Part shown: positions 35,843-47,907 of the stretch, one piece after another
How the letters are laid out: each line of letters opens with the position of its first letter
Position numbering within the stretch: position 1 is the stretch's first letter
Source: Fennellomyces sp. T-0311
Taxonomy: Eukaryota; Mucoromycota; Mucoromycetes; Mucorales; Lichtheimiaceae
NCBI GenBank assembly: GCA_025266875.1
Contig: JALLLT010000004.1
Location: 1,116,001 to 1,180,000 of the forward strand
DNA: 64,000 nt
Direction: 5' to 3'
Program-made: the position numbers and the translations under genes
The notes under the pieces: model-generated
What the model was told of the DNA's origin: nothing
The model's database searches: none
The model's input: only the letters and a program-made list of their open reading frames with translations

Positions 35843-36540
35843 TCATAGTTCAGTCGATTATCTATTTGTAGTAGCTTACATCAATACCTAGTAAAACATG
35901 CTACATGATTTTTTCATGTATAAAAGACGTGCTTTTCCCATAAAGTACAGTAACGTGAAAATAATTTATAATAATGGATGTTGTTAACAAGTTTAGTGGA
36001 AATGCACAGATGGTAGCTAGTATCAAGATAGAAGTAGCTATCCGAAAAAGTAGTCTTTGTAATATGATGCGCAAATTTGGATAGGCCCACGGCTATGCTA
36101 TGTACCGATTCAAATTTGAAAAAATTAGTACACCCGACGTTACCGCGCTTCATTACAACGATTACACATAAAAGCTGTATGTGTCACTCACAGGACTAAC
36201 ATAATTTCTTCTTTATGGCTTTCTAGGCTGCAATAAATTGTACAAATACTCTGACATTTTACTTACTGGATTTTGCACGTATATACGTAGGTATCTGGTG
36301 ATTACATACCTTTTTTATTCTATAGCACAAATAAGTCTATGCCGACGCTTCAATCGATCCATACGGCTAAGGCAGGTTGTCAGTGTCAGTTAACATTATA
36401 GAACATTGCACATTCGCCCTAATCCATGATAAATGGTTATTCACAAAGGTTAATGTACGTACATTCGACACAGTTATTGTTTATTAACATATAATATATA
36501 TAACAAGTTCTGGTAGCTTGGTTGAGAAGCTTCAGGAGAT
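35843..36540. other. Intergenic, AT-rich
   Basis: No supportable feature; short frames only. Confidence 0.5.
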
Positions 36541-36576
36541 AAACGTTCTAACTAATTTATCTGTTCCAGTTTCTGA

Positions 36577-37776
36577 GTGCTAATAAAGGAATTTGTAGAT
36601 GCATTGTCAAGTTGTAAAAGCTTTGGTCATGCATCACATTTTGGACACTATTTTGCGAATTTTGACTTATCGTATGGTTATTTTAGTCTTGCACCGCATG
36701 TGGAAACAACGCTTATAACGGAGAGCGATAACGATAAAACAAGTGAGGTACATAATACGTAGATTCTATAAATAATGCTCTGCTAACCTCTTCTACATAT
36801 TATCCAGTCTCTATTACTAGCAAACTCAAAGAATATAATCTATTGTATGATTATTTGCCGAATACCTCGGGGTATATATCTTCTCTTCAATCGCCTATAA
36901 TAATGGGCGAATCTTTAGCATGTAAAGAGAGTGATTCCAGTAAGTATTATCAACGTGTACAACATTAGAGTGGTACTGAACAGAACGAACTAACTTGTGG
37001 GAGGTGTAGATTATAAAATATATACCTCCTCGTTAATGGGTTCATTTTATACTATGTACTCATTTTGAGCGGAAGGGCAACGACTGCGTCGTATTCCCGA
37101 CATACACCATCATCCATGGTTACATGCTTTTCCTTAGTCCTCGATTATATCCAATGTCATTACGACATCAACAACCGTACAGTTATCGATTGCCCTATTT
37201 GTTCTTATGTGCAACTTTGATCCGGCTTTACCGATCATGTAAGGCAACACCGTTAACTTGGTCTCAGATCTTCGGTGTCTTCGACAATATGGCAATATCA
37301 TATGAGACTCGGTGATAACATGGATCTTTGGGACTATTACACAAAGCATTGGCCTTCTCCGTCCCGACTCATCATCAGTATAAATAGAAAGCAACTTTCT
37401 TCAATAAAAAAGAAGCTTATTTCTGGTCTCGTCATTCGAAAGCCTTTTCTCGTTAAGCGATACCACAGACTGTATTGGGATTCGTATACAGAAGGTTTAA
37501 GCATACCAGAGCCGCAGACGGACATACAGTGCCCCTAGTGTACTCCAGTTCAAGAGCTGCGTCTTCAGCACCTTGATATGGCTTTTGAGAACAAAATCAA
37601 GGACCAGTCTGGATCACAAGGCGCGATATCTACTGGATCGGCATTTGCATACCGTAGCTGTCATGCAACCAACATTATCATTCGCAACGATATCCATGCC
37701 AGCATCTGTGATATCCAACAGTCCATATTACGAGCAGATTATTCTGCCATAGTATGTACCGCACCAATCCGACAAT
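36577..37776 (+). pseudogene. Decayed gene between the HNH paralogues
   Basis: Several coding-like pieces lie in one direction: LIKEFVDALSSCKSFGHA (36577-36750), then after a GT/AG-bounded gap SITSKLKEYNLLYDYL (from ~36809), a zinc-finger-like DCPICSYVQL*SGFTDHVRQH with a stop inside (around 37190-37250), and a frame from 37275 to 37776 with a single in-frame TAG (DLWDYYTKHWPSPSR, then LQHLDMAFENKIKDQ). The order suggests one ancestral gene with a C2H2-like finger, now broken. A further 56-codon frame starts near 37852. No family can be named. Confidence 0.35.
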
Positions 37777-38029
37777 AGAGTTCTAGGGTATTTGGATTTC
37801 TATGACAATCAGCATACCTTTGGTAGATAGGTTGATAGCGTCACCTCAGATAAATGCAAATTGAAGCCTTTCAATCTTATAAACAAATTTATGAGCTTGG
37901 TAACAATAACTCCAGAGCCAATATTCTCCACCGGAGCAAACACTGGGATATGCCGCAGACACAAGAATTGCCGTACCTTGATAACGAATCGATAAAATAT
38001 GACCACACAATTGGATCGCTACTCTGATC

Positions 38030-38731
38030 TAATCCGTTATATTCTAACATATGATAAGGTGAAATTATCGGTATGCCCATCTCACTTAAGACATATGCGG
38101 CGAAGAACGTATATACCCATGCTGACTGCTTAAAACGCCACCGGAACAATTGTAAGCGGAAGCAAAGCTACAAAATAGCGCTACTTCTGCTGTCATCATT
38201 GCCATATTGTATATGAGTTTTGTGCCCATTAATAAACTCTACGTGACAGCACTCGTAATATAACATTAGTTGAAATCGTACAACAAATATGCAAATATTT
38301 TTAGCGAGTTATGGCATATGTTTATAATTATCTTTTCCCGATGGGCTAATGCAGTGCTGTGATGGGCCAACATATTGCTTTTAACTCCATTATCACCTTG
38401 ACATTTCACGACATTGACGAAAGGTTAAGTTGATTGTTGCATTCTCTAGACACTGGCAGGAACCCGATATTACGCTCTTGAGTCGTGCCCACGTTGCAAT
38501 AGAACCTATATCGCTTTTGGCAGCATTATATACCCTTTCCCCAAAATAAATGTTTGGCTGTTAATACGTGGGATTGATCTGTATACTCTCAAAGCAGCGA
38601 CGAAGCAAATAATCCGTACGTTTTTTCGCACAAAGTATGTTGCTGCAGCAATGCACTACATGCATATGAGAACTTATATTACCATTTACGTCGCAATTGT
38701 TTACTTGACCTCCTTTCCAACTTTTTCTGCA
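38030..38731. other. Intergenic, AT-rich
   Basis: No gene seen. Promoter region of the second HNH-like gene. Confidence 0.45.
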
Positions 38732-40649
38732 ATGACCAGCTCCAAGCCAGAGAAATGCCAAACACCAAGAGAACAAGTGGCCGATTCAACCAATTTTGCA
38801 GAGAACAATTCTGGTGGTAAATGATTGACATGAATTGTACCGGTGAAAACTATATTGATTGGCATAGATTCAGAAAAGAAAAAGCGTGAGAGCCTTAAAA
38901 GATCCAAGAACTCAAGTAAAAGGATTAAAAAATCTGAAAAGACAGAAGAGCCTGAGAAGAAGGCGCGTAGTCGACCCAAAGGATATAGGAAGACCAAAAA
39001 AATTATAGAACCGGAAGAGGCAGAAGACTCTGACAAGGTGAAAAACCCTAAAAAGGCGGAGGGCCCTGAAAAAACGATAAAGCCCAAGAAGCCAAAGTCC
39101 AAGAAATCTGAAAAGCCTGAAAAATCCTCCAAGAAGCCTGAAAAATCCTCCAAGAAGTCTGAAAAATCCTCCAAGAAGTCTGAAACGTCCAAGAAGCCTG
39201 AAGAGCCGGAAAAGGTCAAGATTGGAAAGCCAGTAAAGATAAAAAAACGTGGTGGGTTATAAAGTAAATCGTGTTGCGGATCTGTATTTACTAAGCTGAA
39301 TAGAAGAAATCCTTATAGAAGAGCCAAATATGCTTGATAAAGCAGGAAATTATACGAACGATACCGCAGCAGCAGAATGGCTTTTGGTTCGCCATAGAGA
39401 ACTGGAGGAGAACTCCCACTACTATGTGAACATGCAAGGAAAAGTGTGCTCAAATCGCACCGGTGACCTCGAAATGGAGGAGCTGAAAGACGGAACGCAT
39501 CACGTCCTGGTCACCAACAAGGAGTACCGTCTCAAACTGGAGGAAATCATGGCATACACCTTCTGCACCCCTGACTTTGACCCCAGTGTTCACCACGTAT
39601 TCTACAGAGACGGAGATACCCGAAACTGTTCATGTGGCAACCTCGTAGTATGCGATCTACCGATCTTGCAAGAACTCGAAATGAAGCGCCTGATGACACC
39701 TGAAGTAGTGTACGTTGTTGTCAGGAATATCCATAAGAACTGGACATATGAACATTATCTTGTCTCAAACACGGGATTGGTTTACTCTCTTCTCGAACGT
39801 CGCCACGTGGAACCTGTCAAGGATGTAGTATTAAGAAAGTACGATGAGGTTATACTTTACGCGAACCTTAGCAACAGAAACACCGAACGTCGCTACGGGA
39901 TACCCGACGTTATGTTGCCGTCGTTTTCGGGGCGTCGTAATACCGAGAACTATGCCATTCAGCATGTCAACGGCAATATCAATGACAACAGACTCAGCAA
40001 TCTGGTGTACTTTGATCCGTTTGCGGTGAAGATTGGAATGAAATATCGTCCACGGCCTCCGGGGAAAGAAACAAAGTGGAAAGTCATCGGTGTGATTGAA
40101 GGCTTGGGATTGTCATTCAACCGCTATGAAGTATCGGATGAAGGCCATGTTCGTGAAATAGGTGAAGAGGAACCGCTTCCGCTGCTTACAAAGGATGGGC
40201 ATAAACTGGCAAGGATATGGTGTGACGAACGACAAGTCGAAGAGAATGGGCTGAAAAAGACGAAGTCGTATAGCATCGACTACTACGTATACCGCCTGGT
40301 CGCATTGGCATTCGTTCCCAAGGCCGAACCACAGTTCAACGTGATCCGACATCTCAACGGCTACCGACCCGACAATCGTGCGGAGAACTTGATCTGGTTG
40401 CCGATCTGGGCCAACAGATTTCGCTATACGTACCGGCGTCCGGTCATGGTATACAGCATGCAAAACAGCTGCCTGAGGATGTCGTTTCCGAGTATCGCAA
40501 GCTGTAGAAAGTATTTTGGCATTAACCCTACCGTAAGGTCTTTCAACACCGTAATGGAGAGAATCATTGGTTGGAGGAGTGATGCAGGTGATCTGACAAA
40601 CACACGCTTTGTGTTTTATGAAAAAACTACATTCTTGAAATGGGAGTGA
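38732..40649 (+). CDS. Multi-module NUMOD4/HNH endonuclease-like protein 2 (603 aa)
   Basis: Three exons (38732-38813, 38868-39251, 39304-40649) close in phase. Exon 2 encodes a ~128-residue Lys/Glu/Pro/Ser-rich region with tandem units of the type KPEKSSKK/KSEKSSKK. Exon 3 carries three NUMOD4+HNH-like modules parallel to protein 1: YYVNMQGKVCSNRTGDLEME...HHVFYRDGDTRNCSCGNL; YLVSNTGLVYSLLERRHVEP...AIQHVNGNINDNRLSNL; YEVSDEGHVREIGEEEPLPL...NVIRHLNGYRPDNRAENL. A NUMOD1-type tail (MSFPSIASCRKYFGI) ends it. No module retains an intact Asp-His pair: the middle has Gln-His (375-376) and the third Arg-His. It is clearly paralogous to protein 1 but diverged. It may be a nicking-deficient DNA-binding protein. 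It lies just upstream of SMC1. Confidence 0.85.
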
Positions 40650-40843
40650 TATGAAGTAATACAAGATATATTTTGAGCGGATCAGCGCGTTGTTGCCATG
40701 CGATTAAGCCAATTTATGTACTACTTGATGTCCTCCGCTCGCACGCGTTGCTGCGGAGGAAACGCGACGCGCCGACGAATTTGTCGCCGTTACTTTCGAC
40801 GCGCTTGTTCCCTTTTTTTTGTACCTTTTTTTTTAGAACAAGT

Positions 40844-43800
40844 ATGGGACGATTGGTACGACTAGAAGTCGAAGACTTTAAATCCTACAAGGGTGCACAG
40901 ACCATTGGTCCTTTCCACAAGTTTACCAGCATCATCGGTCCTAATGGCTCTGGTACGATTCGCTTTTTTTTTTCTTTAGCGATAGTTCTCTTGACATTTT
41001 TTTTTCAAAGGCAAATCGAATCTTATGGATGCCATTTCATTTGTTCTCGGTGTCCATTCGTCTCATTTACGCTCGCAGAATCTACGCGACATGATTTATC
41101 GTCCAACACAAGAAAGCGAAACACAACCGGAACGCGCTCATGTCAAACTTGTGTACCAGACATCACAAAACCGGGAACTTCGATTTATGCGAGTCGCTCA
41201 TCTTACGGGACAATCGGAATATCGACTGAATGATCGCGTTGTGCCGTATTCTGAATACAACACGGCACTCGAAAAGGAAAACATTCTTGTCAAAGCCAAG
41301 AACTTTCTCGTGTTCCAAGGTGACGTTGAGTCGGTTGCCAGCCAGAACGCCAAAGATTTGACAAAGCTAGTGGAGCAGATCAGCGGGTAAGTTGTCATTT
41401 TTTGCGTGAAGGTCGTTGATTGATGGGCCAATGTACAGGTCTTGGGAGTTCAAAGAAGAGTATGATCGTTTGAAAAAAGAGCAGGATCGTGCGATTGACG
41501 ATAGTGCGCATACGTTCAACAAGAAACGAGGCATTAGTGCCGAGATCAAGCAGTATCAGGAACAAAAGAAGGAGGCCGAGAACTTTGAGCAATTGGTCCG
41601 TCAACGTCGCGATATTGTCGTCGAGTACTTGCTGTGGAAACTGTACCATATCGAGCAAAAGTCTTCTGCTTTGGAAAAGGAATCGGGTGAACGACGTATG
41701 GCTGCCAACGGTGCAACCGAAGACCAGGTTCGTTGGTGCTAGTGTTCAATGGATGCGATATTCTAAGAGGAATGGATGGGTCTGCAGAACCAATTGGAGA
41801 AGCAATTCAAGGCTGCCCGAAAAGAAGCTGCGTTGGTGCATCGAGAAAAGACCAAGCGCGAATTGCAGATCAAAAAGCTTAAAAAGTCGATGCAAGAGCA
41901 GAGTCCGGAGCTGTTAAGGACAGAGGAGCAAGTGAAACATATCCAGAAGAAGCTGGAGCAGACCAAGAAGAGTGGCGAGCGTCTGAAGCGTGAGCACGAT
42001 CAGCAGAATGGAGTGGTGCAAAACTTGGAGCAAAGTCTCGTACGATTACAGAAGGCTTCGCAGGATTACGAAGGTAGGCATTTATAGTCAATGTACTCGA
42101 CCGAGCTCTGATGCCGTTACTCTCTAGAATCACTGCCTAACAGCGGACTGGTGCAAGGCCCCATTCTAACGCCGGCGCAGATTGATGAATATGAGCGACT
42201 GTAAGTCGGGGAAGAGGAAGCCGCTCGGATAAGGCACAAACATACTCTATCTAGGAAGCAGCAAGTGAGCATCCGCGCAGTTACGGAAGAGCAGCAATTG
42301 GAGAACTTGGAGCGTCAAAACAGAATGGAGCAAGAAAACCTCAAGCGCATTACTTCGAAAACAGAAGAATTCCAAACGAGAAAGTCTCAGTTGCTGGAGG
42401 ACCAACGGCAGCTGAACGAGGATCGCAATTCACTCGAAACAGACGCTCAAAGTCTGGCGAAAGAATTAAAGGTTCGAAAGCAGGAGTTGGAGGCATTGGT
42501 ACAGGAGCGCGAAACCGCACAGTAAGTACTTGTAGTATCACGTTTATTTTTTTATTAATGATAAAAAACATATTAGTTTGCGCGAAGTCGAGTTGAATGA
42601 AAAGCTCCAAGAGACTTTGAACCGACTGATGGAAGCCAAGATTGGCCAAAAGGAATCTGAAAAGGAGAGCAAGTACAATGAGTGTTTGAACTTGATGAAA
42701 CAGATATTCCCTGGTAAGCTAGAGCAAAAGCGCGAGAGGTCTGGTTTGTTGACATACACGACGCATAGGTATGCATGGTCGACTCTCCGATTTATGCAGA
42801 CCAACACAAAGAAAGTACGATGTGGCAGTAGCCACCGTTCTGGGCCGCAACATGGATTCAATCATTGTTGATGACCAAAAGACGGCCATTGAGTGCATTC
42901 AGGTAAAATGTTCATCCAACTGTTTCAGTAACCAGCTGACTTCTTGCCCACACAAGTATATGCGAGATCAACGTGCAGGAACTGCTACTTTTATACCTCT
43001 AAGCTCGATCAGCGTGCCTCCTGTCAATGACCGTTTCAGAAATTACACCAGAGGCAGTCGCTTGGCGTTTGACGTGATCGAATGCGACAAGAAGTTTGAG
43101 AGTGTGATCCAATATGCATGCAGCAACAGCCTGGTGTGCGACACACTCAACATTGCTCGAAGTATCTGTTACGACAAGGGCGAAGACGTAAAAGGTAAGT
43201 CTCTATTTGCACTCGGGAGCCGGTTTAATTAATTTATTCCTTCTACAAAGCTGTGACACTGGACGGCACTGTGATTCATAAAAGTGGTTTGATCACCGGT
43301 GGACAGGGTAACAACCAGCAACGCCCACGTTGGCAGGACGGAGATATTGACGGTAACCCTGGATACACACAGTCGCTGGCAAACCTGACTTTTTGCTATT
43401 TAGGCCTTATGCGTGCGCGCGACAAGTTGTTGGCTGAGTTAAATGAACTGAACAAACGAAAGCGCATGGGAAGTGCTGAAGAAGCTGCGAAGAGTGGCTG
43501 TGCTGGTCTTGACGCCCAGTTAGGAGTGTTGCGCGACGAATTGGTAAGGCCGAGACTTTTTTTTTGGTGAATGAGTTTCATTTATAAGGTTATGGTTAGA
43601 TCACTGTGGAGCGAAAGCTGCAAGACGTGCAGCGCGAGCTGCGGTATGTCGAGGAACAAATTTTCAGCGCCGAAACCCCCTACAATCAGGTAATGACATA
43701 AGGTGCATGGTTGTGTATATTGTGACTCACGGGGCCAAAAAGGCACACGAAAAACTGAATGCTCTATCGACATCCATCGAGCAAACCAAGTCTGTAATTG

Positions 43801-45405
43801 CGCAAGTGGAAGACGCTCTCTTTGGCGACTTTTGCCAGCAGCTGAACATTGCCAACATCCGCGAATACGAAAAACTTCGATTCGGGATACCTCAGGAGGT
43901 GATTGAAGCGAGGGCCCAGTTTGCAGCACAACGATCTAGGCTGGAAACCCAGCTATCGTTTGAAAGGGAACAATTTGCGGAATTGGCAGAGCGGTTAGCC
44001 AAGCTGGAAAAGCTGTACAACGACGATAATCAAATGGTAGCACAACTTGAAAAGGATGCAGCTGCCTTGACCGAGCGTTTGCGGGTTGCCAAAGAGGATA
44101 TTGCTGCGTTGAACGCGGAATTGTACGAGCAGACCACGCTCGAGGATGAAAGACAGCAAGCCATCAATGACTTGCGGCAAAGTCTCGAAAGCAAAGGACG
44201 GGATGTCGAGTCTTACTTGAAGGAGATGCTCAAGTTTGAAACAGAGATTGAGAAGGTTCACGCTGAGCGTGTATCCGTTTTCCGCAAGTGTAAATTGGAG
44301 GACATTGATTTACCCATGGCTCGTGGAACGCTGGATGATGTGATTATGGACGAAAGCACTCTTATGGGCGTAAGTGTATCTTGTTGTGTCCAACATGCAA
44401 AACACATAGTTAACAGTGACTGCAGACCCAAGATACCGGAAACTCGATGGATCTGGATGACCCCTCGCTAGCGTCAATTAAATCCACCGATTGGATGGTG
44501 GAAGTGGATTACACCAACCTGAGCGAAGAATTACGAAATGATGGTGCCGCAGGTCGCGAGAACGAGTTCAAGGAACAGATCAAGCAGCTCGGTGAGAAAA
44601 TTGATCAGATGGCACCGAATCTAAAGGCTATCGACCGGCTCGAAGGTGTGGAGCAGCGATTGAAGGACGTGGAAGAGTCATTTGATGCCGCAAGAAAGGT
44701 GGCCAAACGGGCAAAGGAAGAATTCAACAGCATCAGACAAAAGAGGTGCGATGGTATAACGCAATACTGACACAATCTCACACAGAGGTCATTAGATATC
44801 AGCGGTTCTACGACGCATACAGTCATATCTCGGAAAAGATCGATCAAGTGTACAAGGACTTGACCAAAAACTCTAATTTCCCGGAGGGCGGAACTGCTTA
44901 CCTCAGCCTGGAAGACACAGAGGAGCCATATTTGGATGGCATACGCTACCATGCGATGCCTCCGATGAAGCGATTCCGTGATATGGATCAGCTGTCCGGT
45001 GGCGAAAAGAGTATCGCAGCCTTGGCTTTACTGTTTGCCATCCATAGGTACGGCACCGGGTTCATGGAGGACCGTGAAAAGAAAGGAAACTAATGCACCA
45101 AGACAGTTTCAAGCCATCGCCGTTCTTTGTGCTTGATGAGGTGGATGCGGCACTGGACAATACCAACGTAATCAAGATTGCGGCGTATATCCGAGAACAT
45201 GCCAGCGACTCGTTCCAGTTCATTGTGATATCACTCAAGAACACGTTGTATGAGAAAGCCCAGAGCCTGGTAGGAATTTATCGAGATCAGGCGATCAATT
45301 CTAGCAAAACACTTTCTCTCATGGTAAGCCGTTTTCGTCATACTTGGCATTTCCGTGTACTCACTCCTTTTTTTCTTAGCTCGAAAACTACCCTGAGAAC
45401 TAAAA
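40844..45405 (+). CDS. SMC1: Cohesin subunit SMC1 (1226 aa)
   Basis: Structural-maintenance-of-chromosomes ATPase that pairs with SMC3 in cohesin, holding sister chromatids together. Seventeen exons close in phase at 1226 residues: 40844-40952, 41011-41386, 41439-41727, 41788-42073, 42128-42200, 42255-42521, 42577-42713, 42769-42902, 42957-43194, 43251-43352, 43404-43543, 43600-43689, 43743-44369, 44426-44745, 44796-45047, 45107-45323 and 45382-45405. The start [17 protein letters not shown] is SMC1-specific. Walker A is GPNGSGKS (split by intron 1), the hinge begins [15 protein letters not shown], the ABC signature is [11 protein letters not shown] and Walker B is [12 protein letters not shown]. 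Two long coiled coils flank the hinge. The C-terminus LENYPEN comes from a 24-nt last exon. Introns are 50-75 nt. Confidence 0.97.
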
Positions 45406-45940
45406 GAGGGCGTACGAGATTGACTTTTGTACAAAATGAACACGCTTTGTTTTTTATTTAGTTATAATCAACACAATGGCATACTTCACAAGTAAATTGT
45501 GGAAGTATATACAAAAAATGGGGGCTAAGGTATATAAAAGATGAAAAAAGATCATACAAGTTTTCATAGAGAATGTTTGGGCATGGAATTAAATGATAAA
45601 AAGGCTTTACAGCAGGGTGTTTCAAAGATTGTGTTGTTGATAATGCATTATTCCATTCAGAGATGGCTGATTCGGCGTAATGAAGTAGGGTATACGTTGT
45701 ATGAGATGTAATTTTTTTTGGTAACGTGCTCGAGAAGGGCTGGGTGGGTTTGCTGATATGATAGATGCTGTGATGGTCGAAGGCATGTATCCAGATGCGT
45801 TTGTTTCGGCTTCACAAGTAAAAACTTCTATATGTCGGCGCTTTTGTGTGTGAGATGTGTTTGTTGTATATATGTTGTGTGTGTGTGTGTGTGTGGCGAC
45901 ATGTCGATATATAAAAAGAACTTGTTGTGGGGAGCACAGT
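45406..45940. other. Convergent 3' spacer, SMC1 / kinase
   Basis: No gene. Contains both 3' regions and a TG microsatellite. Confidence 0.5.
45876..45895. repeat. TG microsatellite
   Basis: About ten TG units in the 3' flank of the kinase gene. Confidence 0.85.
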
Positions 45941-47639
45941 TTATGCCGGGGGTAAGACGTGATTAACGAAGCGGGCGGTTTCAGCTTGCGTTGCGCAGTT
46001 CAACAGACGGTTCTGTACATGTGCATCGATCTCCGACAAGACCTCCTTGGCACTGGGACGAGTATGTGGCATCTCATCCAAAAGCCAAGCAACAAGGCCA
46101 CGCATATACATTGTAGGATAGCTGTAGGTGAAAGTTGGGCTTGGTTCACTGAGGATGGCGGCAAACAGCTCAATTTCATCCTTCAAAAGATAGTGAGGCG
46201 GCACACGGTCCATCATTTCAATGACGGTGATACCAAGTGACCACATGTCAATCTTTTCGGAATAATACTGTTCGCGGATCACCTCGGGAGCCATCCACTT
46301 GCTAGTTCCCAAACGGTCTCTGTTACGTTTATTGGTTCGGGTCGCAAGGCCAAAGTCAGCTGCAAAAAAAGGGAGGTGGTGAGTTTTTTTTTTTTTTTTT
46401 TTTTTTTTGCTTTCTTTAAAGTTCAAGTGTAACTTACCAAGCTTCACTTCACCGTTCCAACCCAGCAACAGGTTCTCACACTTGATGTCGCGATGGATAA
46501 AGCCTTTGCCATGAAGATAGATGAGGGCTTTCAATGTTTCGCAAGTGATATAAATGGCATATTCTTCAGGAATGCCACGTTGACATAATACGGCAAATAC
46601 GGAGCATCGCATCAAATCCATAGCAATCCATACGTCGTCACGCCACAGCGTCACTTCACGCAGTCGGATCAAGTTGGCATGTCCCGAAGACATGATGCGT
46701 AACTCACGGACAATAGCTGCGCGATATTCACGATCTGGGTCGAGTCTGCATCGCTTGATGGCCAACAAAAGATTCTTTTTGTATCGATGGTTGGCACGTA
46801 CAACAGCACCATTGACACTATTTTTTAATATAGTTAGTAAATAGTAATAATAACAACAATAATAATAATAGTAGAAGCGAATAGAGCAAGATAAGAACTT
46901 ACCCAGTACCGATTTCTTTAAAGGTGCCGTACTTGTTTCGAGGATCAAGGGTTGACACTTGCACTTTGGGCACGGCTTTGCGAATTCTCCGCTCAAACTC
47001 ATTCTCTGTACGAACTAAGGGCGGTAGTTGAGGGATCTCGGAGTGCGGTCCGACGGGGAGCCATGGTCGTTTTGAGATATGTTTGCCAGGATTATATGGG
47101 CGCAAACTAAACGTCTTTGCAGCCGGAACAGGTGGTTCGGGTTTTAAAAAGGCGTTTCCAAGGATGTTGGGAATTTCGTAAAATCCTGGTGGCCGCCATG
47201 CCTAGAGAGAACGAGAAAATTTTTAGAGTCCATGTGATTTGTCATTTGGTCCCAACAATATGTACCTTGGTAGGTGCCTGCGACATATTGCTTGTCGAGC
47301 CGGACGATGCATTGATAAACGAGCCCCGTCGGAGGCATCCTGTTGAACGGCGTTTCATCGTCATATCCATCGCCATAACATCAGAAGATTTTCTGCCCAC
47401 AGATGCGGAACGAGCACGGTTGTCGGCTGTTGTTAATGACTTGGACTTCCTCAAGTTGCCAAGTGATGATCGTTTGGAACCAAGCAACCCAGGGCGCTAA
47501 CAATGTGATGAGTTTATATGATGTATTTAAAAAAGAAATATATATATATATATATATTTACCCTGCTGCTTTCTTTGGGTGATTGCAGCATTGCTTTGTG
47601 GTTGTTGTTTGTCTGGTACGCTGTCATGCAATGGAGCAT
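45941..47639 (-). CDS. STE20/PAK-like protein kinase (468 aa)
   Basis: Five exons (47562-47639, 47266-47496, 46903-47201, 46438-46817, 45941-46359) give 468 residues. The N-terminal ~190 residues are basic and Ser-rich (KRRSTGCLRRGSF) and contain proline-rich LRPYNPGKHISKRPWLP, with no CRIB/PBD motif seen. The kinase domain covers ~195-460: glycine loop GTGVNGAVVRA, catalytic lysine AIKRCRL, helix-C Glu in VRELRIMSSGHANLI, loop HRDIKCENLLL, DFGLATR, activation segment LGTSKWMAPEVI and DMWSLGITVIEMM. All catalytic residues are present. GTSKW replaces the usual GTPYW of PAKs, so it is a divergent STE20-group member. A MITE lies just upstream of the start. The start may be MLHC or the in-frame MTAY four codons later. 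Confidence 0.9.
46384..46408. repeat. 25-nt poly-T tract in kinase intron 4
   Basis: Uninterrupted T run (poly-A on the transcript strand) inside the last intron of the kinase gene. Confidence 0.9.
47538..47557. repeat. TA microsatellite in kinase intron 1
   Basis: About ten TA units directly beside the first 5' splice site of the kinase gene. Confidence 0.85.
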
Positions 47640-47741
47640 GGTGAAGAGAAAAAGAGTAATAAAATAAGGGGATGTGGAGGAGAAAGGAAACCAATCTAGA
47701 GAAAAAAGAAGAAAAAACGCGAAAGAAAAAGCAACGTTATA

Positions 47742-47907
47742 CAGTGGCCGCTTTATATAAGGATACGATGGTGCAGCCCAAACTTTATATCAAAAATATC
47801 GTTATTTAAAATGGGATTTGGCAGTGATTACCGTTTTGGTGCATCGAAATTGTATCGTTATATCGAATTATCGTTATATAATGTATCATTATATGAAGCA
47901 GCCACTG
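47742..47907. mobile_element. MITE with CAGTGGC ends in kinase promoter (166 bp)
   Basis: The left end CAGTGGCCGCTTTATATAA and the inverse of the right end CAGTGGCTGCTTCATATAA match over about 25 nt with few differences. The interior is AT-rich with TATCGTTAT repeats and no coding capacity. TA precedes the left end; CA follows the right end, which could be a mutated TA. CAGT-type termini suggest a Tc1/mariner-related non-autonomous element, distinct from the other MITE family here. Confidence 0.65.

Noticed and set aside
44746..44795. Alternative 32-nt intron in SMC1 (donor at GAT|GTATAA)
   Set aside because: A 50-nt intron (44746-44795) joins RQKR to YQRFYDAY in phase and matches the SMC1 family better.
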